Source of the DNA: Paraglomus occultum
Lineage: Eukaryota; Glomeromycota; Glomeromycetes; Paraglomerales; Paraglomeraceae
Length of the DNA: 10,338 bases
Direction of reading: 5' to 3'
NCBI GenBank assembly: GCA_910592205.1
Contig: CAJVPJ010001350.1
Coordinates: 1-10,338 of the forward strand
Positions 1-7,588 of this stretch are shown in pieces (the stretch's first letter is position 1; each line of letters starts with the position of its first letter). Both the position numbers and the translations under genes were made by a program. The notes beneath the pieces were generated by a model. The model did not search any database. It saw only the letters and a list, made by a program, of their open reading frames with translations, and was not told the DNA's origin.

Positions 1-2
1 AC

Positions 3-537
3 TCCACAACTTCCAAAGCCGCTGCCTCCTCGCATGCACCGTCGCCACCTTTGAACACGTTTCAATTACCAGCGAATACGGACGACGGTTGCAACAATGC
101 TAAGAGTTACTACGACAATCTGCTCAACACATATATTTCGCCTGGAGACAGGTTTTGGCATCTCGGACAATTGATCACGAAAGGTGATTCCGTTCTTGTA
201 ATAGATGCTTCTTCCGGGAGGTATGCGGCAAAATATATGACTGCCACGGAAACAGAGGTAAGAGATATAGTGTTGACTCAGGGATGAGAATTCAAATGAA
301 TCGGATGTTGAAGTGTTGAAAAAAGTAGAGAACGAGAGAAGTTGCATTAACGAGACCTCAATTTTTAATGGTCGTCACTCTCCGTTGGTTCATATGTGGT
401 CTCATTGACAAGATTGTTCTGTTCATCTCACTTGTGCTAAATAGGTTGTCGTGCAGAAACCAGATGGTTCGAAGACACGTATAAATAAGAATCTTCTGGG
501 AGAAGGGAAAATTCAAATACATCTTAAGGCATCATAA
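3..537 (+). CDS. 3' end of a gene with an SH3/Tudor-like C-terminus, possibly Sds3/BRMS1 family (partial)
   Basis: Two exons are visible: 3-257, open to the window edge, and 445-537, ending in TAA. The 187-nt phase-0 intron 258-444 has donor GAG|GTAAGAG and acceptor CTAAATAG|GTT. Without splicing the frame stops at 285. Splicing extends it by 30 sensible residues, which supports the intron. The visible 115 residues start with a Ser/Ala/Pro-rich linker, then a compact beta-rich segment with KGDSVLVID, SGRYAAKYMTATETEV and, across the junction, VVVQKPDGSKTRI. This resembles the SH3/Tudor-like C-terminal domain of Sds3/BRMS1 proteins, scaffold subunits of the Sin3-Rpd3L histone deacetylase complex in the nucleus; the assignment is inference by pattern. 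The diagnostic coiled coil would lie upstream, outside the window. Another Tudor/SH3-type chromatin protein is possible. The reading frame and intron are much surer than the family. Confidence 0.6.
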
Positions 538-2036
538 GTATTCAATATAGTAATAAGTGAATAATGTAAATTAATATAGGCCGGAGTGTACGAATTAGAG
601 CATAATTAATCACAATATGTTTGCTCATCAGGGTTACCAACATAATCATTCTTGCATCTTCTTCCCTTTTTCACTCCCTTTTCTTACTTTTCATGCTATC
701 GCCTACTATTCAATAGACGCAGACTTTGTGTATGCGCATATTTCTTATTTGTGAAATAATGCTTTTTCTAGTTCTGGTAACACTTGTATTGTAGCCTCCC
801 TGATATAATTCTCTTTTAAAATACAATTTAGTGCTTTGAGATTTGTTTTTCTCGGGCTGTGTATATTCTGACACTCTTACAATAAATGCATTTACAATGG
901 ATAGTGCACAATTTGATGGTTGGGATGTATGAGAGTTGGGTCATTGCAATCTACATGTAATAATAATGTTATTAAAGTAAGCATAATTAGTAGATTGTTT
1001 TATGAGCGACTTCGTCATAGGCCTAACACTAAAACGCTTCTCTTTATTACGCGCGTCGCTTATAACATCTTTTCTTTTAAAGCGCAAGTACAGCAAACCA
1101 TCTTTTGTCACTACCCTACATGGCAGGTGTGTAAAAAAAATTTTGCACTTTTAAGTCGACAGCCGAGGTTTCGTTAACAGAACTACTCTTAATAAGAACA
1201 AAACTACTCTCTCCTACTATCGGATAAAAAGAAGTAATTTATGTGTTTAACTGTAGTTAAAATATGTTGTACTGTTATTTTTTTCCGTACCTTACGCCGA
1301 GGACGCTATTATTCGTACTAAAGTTTTACTACACTGAATATTTAAATCTCAATGGCCTCGCGAGTGGCATATTCTTGTGACAAAAAGAAGATCCTTGAAT
1401 ACATGAAGACGGCTCTGGAAAGAGTCATGAACAATCGACAAATATCAGCTGAAGCGCATAGAGGGCACGCGACTTGCACAAGGGTCTGAAGGAAAGTATA
1501 AATATATTCTGTTTCTTTGGGGTTGGATCGCAGCATATATTACAGGACTTTGAGTCGTCTGTACTGTGTGTTGAACGTCACGTTCGCTGCGATGTTAAGT
1601 TTAAAAACAAAATTACTACATATTTTTATCGTGGCACATTACAGCGGTGTTGAACAATAGGCCCATTTCAATAGTTAAAAATGATTATTATATGATTTGA
1701 TACAATGAAATGCTGTTTTATTAACTCCTGAATTTTTTGGAATAACAATTCCCAGTTTTTTCATCATACCACCTCGAAAAGGAAGGTTTCATTGTCCAGA
1801 CATATGCATCTTTTTTTGCCGATCGAGTTTTTTAACACTTGTACCAACAAGTGTTATGAAGCCGACGTTGAGCTGTTGCGCCTCTAATGTGGTTCGATAT
1901 TTTGGAAGACGACATCAAGCTCTAATTCGTTCAAGAAAGGAGGGCGATATTCGGTAATAGATTCTTCGTTAAGAACTTTATTAGCTATTCAGATGCATAT
2001 AGTCTGAAATTTGTCGTTTTTTCTTATTTTATTATT
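538..2036. other. AT-rich interval without a supportable gene
   Basis: About 1.5 kb with no ORF I would defend. It contains a perfect hairpin at 1833-1856, a 69-codon stop-free minus frame (941-1150), a 45-codon plus ORF starting with ATG (1352-1489), and a minus open stretch near 1870-1975 ending in TAG. AATAAA occurs at 881-886 on the plus strand, too far from the upstream stop at 537 to assign with confidence. I found no tRNA-like arms or rRNA similarity. Confidence 0.5.
1833..1856. repeat. Perfect 10-bp inverted repeat with a 4-nt loop
   Basis: TAACACTTGT (1833-1842) and ACAAGTGTTA (1847-1856) are exact reverse complements separated by ACCA. A T-run lies just before it at about 1828-1833. 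On the minus strand the hairpin is followed by A-rich DNA, so it is not a classic bacterial-type terminator. No flanking gene explains it. It could be a cruciform, a small-RNA stem or a mobile-element remnant. Confidence 0.75.
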
Positions 2037-2420
2037 TTAATCGTCTTCAGGCGGTTGAGGCGGTGATGGTTCACTCATCATATCAATCTTGGCCTTCAAC
2101 TCCATCCAGTATTGTAGCCTATAAAATAAATGCAAACGATCAGCGTGATCAGTATTGATAATACATGGGATGCGATAAGTGCGTGCAAAAGTGTACCTCG
2201 AGTTCTTCGTTGCGTTTTCGAGCCAAGTCGTATGATTGCGATACTTTCGCATATTCTCTAGCATGTGCTTCTCGCTCAATGACTCATAAACCCTTTTGAA
2301 TTATTGTAAGAAAAAAAGAGTTACAAACAGTATCGTGTGTAGTTATATGAGATACTTGTCGCGGAATATCAAAAGCATGTTGATCACGTCTTGTGCTCGA
2401 CGACCCGAGAAAAAATTCAT
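2037..2420 (-). CDS. Hypothetical small three-exon gene, 80 aa (uncertain model)
   Basis: Proposed exons on the minus strand are 2420-2356, 2292-2197 and 2118-2037. Introns are 63 nt (GACAA|GTATCTC to CAAAAG) and 78 nt (TCGAG|GTACAC to TTTTATAG). Both are GT-AG, both phase 2, and they match the intron sizes elsewhere in the window. The model starts at ATG 2420 (MNFFSGRRAQDVINM) and ends in a helical segment (LQYWMELKAKIDMMSE) and a Pro/acidic tail (PSPPQPPEDD). AATAAA lies directly after the TAA, at 2033-2028. I do not recognise the protein. The terminal exon looks most coding-like. In the middle exon another frame reads as a strongly charged helix (REAHAREYAKVSQSYD, then RKRNEELE). That frame has a stop just upstream and does not join the last exon in frame, so either the model is wrong or the gene is damaged. 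The 5' end may also be missing exons. Confidence 0.38.
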
Positions 2421-2805
2421 TGCTGTCAAAAATTATTATTACGAATCACACACCTGCCTCTCATCCTGCTTGTTGTTATCTAAAAAAACAGGGAATAATT
2501 CAAGAAAGCTGGCAAGTAGTTGCCCCGAAAAAGTCACCGCACACGAATCAAAAGCAATAGGTCATAAGTTGGCTATTTAATTGCCTAACAATGTCATGAA
2601 GGTATCCCATATAACAGTTCCAAGACCTTCGACAAGATTGTTTACAAAAATCTGCCCGTAAAGACGTCTACGAGTACTGTTGCTAATGAAAAAGCTCGCG
2701 GCAACCAAATATCTCAGTGATAATTAGGATATATGTATTATTTCTGATAAGCTTACTGATATAGGGGTTCACGACCAATACAGCAAATTTCTATAAAATC
2801 TTCGC
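2421..2805. other. Interval with stop-free stretches on both strands, no gene called
   Basis: Upstream of the putative small gene, the minus strand holds a 48-codon open stretch (2723-2577) containing RRRLYGQIFVNNLVEGLG and ending in TAA. It also holds an open stretch around 2569-2446 with FSGQLLASFLELFPVFL. The plus strand is open for 43 codons (2589-2717) across the same place. Neither strand joins cleanly to a neighbouring exon, so nothing is annotated as coding. Confidence 0.35.
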
Positions 2806-3191
2806 ATGGGGGAGGATTTTGTATACACGGAAAAACTTTTTAGCAATATTATAAATGCAAAGTTTTACGTTAATATTTTAAGCAAAAAATTAAACAACGT
2901 TTTAAACAGTTGGTGCTTCCAGTAAGATAATGACCCGAAGCATACAAGTCAGGTTGCTCGGGCATTTCTTGAGCGAAACATTCTGGACTGGCCCTTCCAA
3001 TAATCCAGATTTGAACCCAATTAAAAACCGTTGTCGCTATTGTCAAAAAAATTATAGAAATACGTATGCCTAAAATTTTTTCAAAATCAGAGCGGTATAT
3101 TGATATGACAGAATAATGGAATAATGTTTGAATCGACTGTATTAGATTAATGGAATTTGAGACGATAATGGAAACAACGGTGAAAGAATAA
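2806..3191 (+). mobile_element. Decayed Tc1/mariner-type transposase, C-terminal half
   Basis: The catalytic half of a Tc1-like DDE transposase is readable across three frames. From 2806 one frame gives INAKFYVNIL, FQ*DNDPKHTSQVARAFLE and ILDWPFQ. A shift at about 3001 gives NPDLNPIKNR. A further shift by about 3033 gives PKIFSKSERYIDMTE*WNNV and runs to TAA at 3189. Family knowledge: QQDNDPKHTS carries the second catalytic Asp and SPDLNPIEN carries the Glu. Here that Glu codon is AAA (Lys). At least three in-frame stops and two frameshifts make it inactive. The first catalytic Asp region and the N-terminal DNA-binding half are not visible, and I could not identify terminal inverted repeats or a TA duplication. 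Confidence 0.85.
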
Positions 3192-3336
3192 TTTACTAAT
3201 TTTATACCAATAAAAATTTTAGATTATGAGCTTTTTTGATATATATATTTTTTCGTTAATTTTTGTGTAATAGTTTTTGAGTGACAAGTAGATGAAAAAA
3301 TTTATTACACATTGCAATGTTGCTTGCTTTTTACAG

Positions 3337-3463
3337 GCTATTAAACTGGCTAAACATAAGTTTCCTTGGTCTGCCAAAAGACATTATTTTTAAGTTGGGT
3401 ACCCGTACGATAAATAAATGTCATGGCTGATGCCAAAATCCCCATGGCCGATTTTCTGCGTAA
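3337..3463 (+). pseudogene. Decayed fragment resembling ribosomal protein uL16 (RPL10)
   Basis: The frame from 3337 reads AIKLAKHKFP, like the RRAKxKFPG segment of eukaryotic uL16/RPL10. Dropping one T in CCTTGGTCT restores PG, and the next bases read K, two Ile, K, then nucleotides close to those for WG and TRYDK. Further on, another frame reads CQNPHG followed by SA and a stop, which fits the C-terminal region. Several frameshifts and stops rule out function. A T-rich tract ending in ACAG directly precedes the match and looks like an intron acceptor, so this may be a broken exon of an intron-containing copy rather than a retrocopy. No upstream part of the gene is seen. Recognition is by eye from family memory; a chance resemblance is less likely but possible. 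Confidence 0.5.
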
Positions 3464-3543
3464 TATAGTATCATACGTGCCTTCAAGTCAGGTGCGAGAT
3501 TGATAATTAGCACAAGTAAATAATTATTTTTTATTTTCCATGA

Positions 3544-3711
3544 TTATTCAGTCAGAATCCTCGTGGAGAGGTAAGCAGAGCTGATAGCTCCCCCACATAA
3601 ATGCTTAACGCAATTTTGTAAGAATGCTATACTATCACAAAACTGTTGTCTCCTGCTTTTACTCCTGTCCGTTTTATCTGTCTGTTTTTTTGACTCGTTT
3701 TCTATGTCCAT
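3544..3711 (-). CDS. Hypothetical 55-aa ORF
   Basis: A minus-strand ORF runs from ATG 3711, in the good context ATACCATGG, to TAA 3546-3544. An in-frame TAG lies four codons upstream, so the start is fixed unless an intron intervenes. AATAAA at 3535-3530 follows the stop by about 9 nt. The product begins polar and basic (KKQTDKTDRSKSRRQQ) and continues as a more hydrophobic segment with three cysteines (FCDSIAFLQNCVKHLCGG). I recognise no family. The opposite strand is also open here, giving a Phe/Tyr/Leu-rich product that looks like a shadow. The length is within what chance can produce in AT-rich DNA. Confidence 0.28.
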   Translation of the reverse strand: MDIENESKKQTDKTDRSKSRRQQFCDSIAFLQNCVKHLCGGAISSAYLSTRILTE

Positions 3712-4417
3712 GGTATGTTTCTAATTTCGATCTCGAGCAGTTATCAATTGACGTTTTCATACACCCACGTTTTTTTTATCTTCTCAGTTACTTAAGAGGG
3801 CATCTAATACCTGAAATGCAGAATGTTACAATGACATAAAAACGTCTAGGTGGTTATTTATTATTATTTTTTCCTTTAACTTATCATAATAGATGTTGGT
3901 TTAACTTCTAGCATTGAAATACAGGCACAATCAACCAATAATATACTTTATTATTAAGACATTGTTTCCAAAAGAAGAACTATAACGTAACACTGTCGTC
4001 ACTGTGCCGGGCCTTTCTTCAAAATATCACTGTTGTGATGCCATAATGAGTTAGACAATTGATCAGAATGCCTATCATGGTTCACCACAATATGGTTCAA
4101 GAAAAGCGTTCCCTGCACGAGTTTCATTTACAAGATTGTTGAAATCTTTATTGTACAATGTTTGTCCGCAATCAGGACTTATGTACGTTCATCAAACTTC
4201 TAATATTTGATTTGTAGATTATAAATTAAGAGAGCGAGCATTTGCGTTCATACTATTTCAATGATAAAAATATATTTCTCACAAGTTCAACTTAAGCTTT
4301 GTTACTCTTTGCATCAGCGCACGTAGCTCAACACCTTAAAACATTCGGCTCTTCTAAATGTTTCCAAAACTTTCGACTCAATGATTGTTTCTTTAATAAT
4401 CTACGATTAAGTTACCT
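3712..4417. other. AT-rich interval downstream of the ATP synthase alpha gene
   Basis: About 700 bp between a doubtful small ORF and the ATP1 stop codon. The part next to 4417 should hold the ATP1 3' UTR; no canonical AATAAA is seen there on the minus strand. A 51-codon plus stretch without stops (4055-4207) contains GSPQYGSRKAFPARVSFTRL but has no early ATG. Nothing else stands out. Confidence 0.5.
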
Positions 4418-6852
4418 CTAAAAGGTCTTTAAAAACTCGGTTAAAATTTCCTTTAGTTTATCCTCAGTAGTCTGAGATATAACGCCCTCCTTTTTGATTG
4501 TCTCTAGAACATCAGAATGATTAGATACAACATAGGGAATAAATGCCTGTTCAAATTCAGTTACGCGCTTAGCGTCAATTTTGTCAAGAAAACCGTTGAC
4601 ACCAGCAAATATAAGTGGAACTTGATGTTCTACTGGAAGGGGTCTGAATTGAGGTTGCTTTTAACGAAGCAGATAAAAAGCAGTTTATGCGTGGTTAGTA
4701 CACGGACCGATCATCGTGATTCAGATAAATGTTTAAAAGCTATGCGAAATAGTATCGTATACCTTGAGTAATTCAGTTAATCGTTCTCCACGATTCAACA
4801 AGAAACGTGTGGCGGCATCGAGATCGGAACCAAATTGAGCGAACTAAAATGGGACAGTAGATAAGTGTGAAGGCCAGTTGATACAATAGCGATAAAAAGT
4901 TTTATCCAAATCAACTTACAGCAGCGACTTCACGATACTGAGCCAAAAACAGTTTCAAAGAACCAGCCACCTGTTTCATGGCTTTCGTTTGGGCAGCACT
5001 ACCCACTCTACTTACCTGTAAACAGTTGTATTGATTAATCAGTTACACAAGAGATTTTCTTAATGATAATAGAGTTTTTATGATTACTTACGGACAAACC
5101 AACATTGATAGCCGGTCGTACACTGGTAGAAAAAAGAGGAAATAGACATCAGTGTATGCTAAAGACGTTTAATCTTTACTTGTTCCTTCATACCCTTTAA
5201 AGAACAATTCGGCTTCCAAGAAAATCTGCCCATCCGTAATCGAAATGACATTAGTTGGAATATAGGCTGACACATCACCACCTTGAGTTTCAATAATAGG
5301 CAAAGCTGTCAAAGACCCAGCGCCATGAGTTTTATTCATCTTGGCAGCTCGTTCCAGTAAACGTGAGTGCAAGTAGAACACATCACCAGGGTAAGCCTCA
5401 CGACCAGGAGGACGACGCAGAAGTAAAGACATTTGACGATAGGCAACGGCTTGTTTGGAAAGATCGTCATATATGATTAATGCGTGTTTGGCATTATCAC
5501 GGAACCATTCGCCAACGGCACAGCCTGAGAATGGAGCAAGGTACTGTAGAGGGGCAGCTTCGGAAGCCGTTGCCGCTACGATTATGGAATATTTCAACGC
5601 ATCTTTCAATGTTTAAAGTTAAGAGTTAGTAACCTCAGCGTGATTATCAGATTGTGTTCGCTGGAACGGATATGGTTTACTAATTCCCAATTACTGCCGT
5701 TTAAACGCTTCATCCTTCACAGATATAGACTTACCATTTTCTTCTAACGTTTGCACCAACTGTGCTACAGTTGATCTCTTTTGCCCGACGGCAACGTATA
5801 CACAATACAATTTCTTGCTCTCATCATTCCCGTCGTTCCATCTCTTCTGATTCAAAATAGTATCTAATGCAACAGCGGTTTTCCCTGTCTGTCTGTCTCC
5901 AATGATCAACTCTCGCTGTCCTCTTCCAATCGGTACCATAGCGTCAACAGACTTGATGCCAGTAGCCATAGGCTCACTAACAGATTGGCGAGGAAGAATC
6001 CCAGGTGCTTTGACTTGCACTCGCCTACGCTCGGTTGCTGATATAGGACCTTTGCCATCAATCGGATTACCAAGGGCATCAATCACACGACCAAGCAGGC
6101 CGGGACCAACAGGCACGTCGACGATTTGGTTAGTTCGTTTGACCACGTCTCCTTCTTTGATTAAACGATCATTACCAAAGACGACGATACCAACATTGTC
6201 GGCTTCAAGATTAAGTGCCATGCCCTAAGAAGTTAAAAGAAGGGATGCGTATGAAGGAAACACGGACAATTGTCAAATTGAGAATTGTTTCTCTGTAAAT
6301 ATGTCCGACATAATAAAATTATAAAAAAATCCAATAGCTGCTATTAAGAAATTATAACCATAAAGTATATCAACTGATTTTATGACAATTCTGAAACATT
6401 ACGTTATCAATTAACAGGAAATCAATATCGTCACATTGTAATTTTTCAATTCACAGATATCATAAACTCTACCCATCTAATTCTCGTCTCTTCTTTTTCA
6501 TAAGCTCGTCTTATGTCAAGAATTCAGAAAAATCTACCTTAATCCCACTTGAGAATTCAACCATTTCCTCAGCTTGCACATTTTTCAATCCATAAACACG
6601 AGCAATACCATCACCAATCGATAACACACGACCAGTCTCTTGCACATCTATTTTTGATGTCTCACCAAGGATTCTCTCTTCCAAAATGCTTGTCACTTCG
6701 GAAGTACTCGGCTTGGCAGTTGCAAAACATCTAAGGGGGGTGCCGAGCACTCCAATGTTCCTGTTTACAATGTTAACCGTATCCACACGCGCAAATGCAC
6801 TTTGCAGTCGTGCAGCCAAAGGCGAAGCTCTGCGCGTGGCGTTTCGTAGCAT
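4418..6852 (-). CDS. ATP1: Mitochondrial F1 ATP synthase subunit alpha, seven exons, complete (553 aa)
   Basis: Exons (minus strand): 6852-6538, 6224-5735, 5602-5194, 5122-5092, 5015-4920, 4843-4763 and 4657-4418. All six introns (313, 132, 71, 76, 76 and 105 nt) are GT-AG and every junction restores the conserved sequence, for example SSGIK|GMALN, LEEN-D-ALKYS and GLS|VSRVGS. The 553-aa length is typical of the precursor. Residues 1 to about 43 form an Arg-rich mitochondrial presequence. The Walker A loop GDRQTGKT is at 214-221. The family signature [10 protein letters not shown] is at 408-417, followed by the conserved arginine R418 that reaches into the beta-subunit catalytic site. Alpha subunits alternate with beta in the F1 hexamer at the inner membrane; their nucleotide sites are non-catalytic. 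The sequence is strongly fungal in type. Exon 4 is only 31 nt, and exon 5 opens with GTAAGT. No stop or frameshift is present, so the gene looks functional. Confidence 0.98.
5625..5631 (-). promoter_or_regulatory. Perfect TACTAAC branch point in ATP1 intron 2
   Basis: On the minus strand TACTAAC ends 20 nt before the acceptor AG of the 132-nt intron 5734-5603. This is the optimal yeast branch sequence. The other introns of the window use looser forms, such as CTGAC or TTAAC. Confidence 0.75.
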
Positions 6853-6989
6853 AGTAGTCGTAAATTACTACACAAGTGAAGAGGATGAGCGGGAAGTGAA
6901 AGTTGGACGAGGGAGAAAATAAAAGCGAAAAATTTAAAAAAGGACGATCTAAGCAAAGTTTGATCGCTGATCTTTCGGATGCGCAGACA

Positions 6990-6996
6990 TGATTGG
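6990..6996 (-). promoter_or_regulatory. CCAAT box (CCAATCA) upstream of ATP1
   Basis: The minus strand reads CCAATCA about 140 bp upstream of the ATP1 start codon. This matches the preferred site of the HAP2/3/5 (NF-Y) complex, which in yeasts controls many respiratory genes. The position and target class fit; binding is inference. Confidence 0.45.
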
Positions 6997-7571
6997 GTTA
7001 ACTTCCGAAAAAAATTTTGTAAATATGGCACAAATTTCTGGGAAAGGGTAATGTTCCATAGGTAACTCAAGGTTGGGGAGACGATGTCATGATAATTCCT
7101 CAGGGAAAGTGAAAATTAAATCACGACAGAGATTGTCATAATAATAATGATAAAAAAAAAGAGACAATTTTCAGGTAATGTTTGATTTTTAAATTTATAA
7201 CTTATTCCTTTGCGCAAGTCTTCCTACTATTGCTATAATCATCGACAATACTATCATTATTATTAGGTGTTAAAGTAACAAAGTTTTGGATCAAAAAATT
7301 CCAGTACTGAATTTAATTCAGTTTCATGTTCCACAGTGATCAAAGACCGCCTGGCCGCTTGTCAACATTAAGCCAAAAACGTCTCAGAAAATTGTTTGAT
7401 AACTATTAGTTGACGGAACGTCTAATAATATTTTAATTTCTCGCGACTATTCATTCAGATGTCACGAGACTAAACGGATCAAGCTTAACGGCAAAATAAA
7501 AAATAAAAACTGTTAATATTAATTCGTAACGTGACATATCGAATTGCGACTTGTATAAATTTGGTCGATCA

Positions 7572-7587
7572 AAAGAGTCGACTCTTT
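7572..7587. repeat. Perfect 16-bp palindrome next to the cyclin H start codon
   Basis: AAAGAGTCGACTCTTT is its own reverse complement and ends one base before the ATG at 7589. It contains two overlapping GAGTC/GACTC half-sites. It would lie in the 5' leader or core promoter, where it could be a dimer binding site or fold in RNA just before the start codon. Confidence 0.85.
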
Positions 7588-7588
7588 A

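Larger units (their letters stand above)
6853..7588. other. Divergent intergenic region between ATP1 and the cyclin H gene
   Basis: These 736 bp hold both 5' regions. Reading toward ATP1, a pyrimidine-rich tract covers about 6870-6925, a feature often seen upstream of strongly expressed fungal genes. A CCAAT box lies at 6996-6990. Near the cyclin H end there are TATAAAT at 7554-7560 and a perfect palindrome at 7572-7587. Open frames here on the minus strand are extensions or shadows around ATP1 exon 1 and look non-coding. A shared bidirectional promoter is possible but not shown. Confidence 0.55.

Noticed and set aside
66-347. 93-codon minus frame near the left edge
   Set aside because: It is antisense to the spliced plus-strand gene, which has a consistent intron and C-terminus.
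2296-2580. 94-codon plus ORF
   Set aside because: Its product looks random and the opposite strand carries plausible exons with splice sites.
3624-3839. 71-codon plus ORF rich in Phe, Tyr, Leu and Cys
   Set aside because: Composition matches translation of T-rich DNA; the opposite strand reads more like protein.
5902-6228. 108-codon open frame on the plus strand
   Set aside because: It is antisense to ATP1 exon 2, whose protein is unmistakable; openness here is a by-product of its codon use.
6549-6922. Two plus-strand open frames over the ATP1 start region
   Set aside because: They are shadows of ATP1 exon 1 and its purine-rich leader strand; no family likeness.
6765-7070. 101-codon minus frame upstream of and overlapping the ATP1 start
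   Set aside because: Overlaps ATP1 exon 1 in another frame; the Leu/Phe/Ser-rich product reflects a pyrimidine-rich leader.
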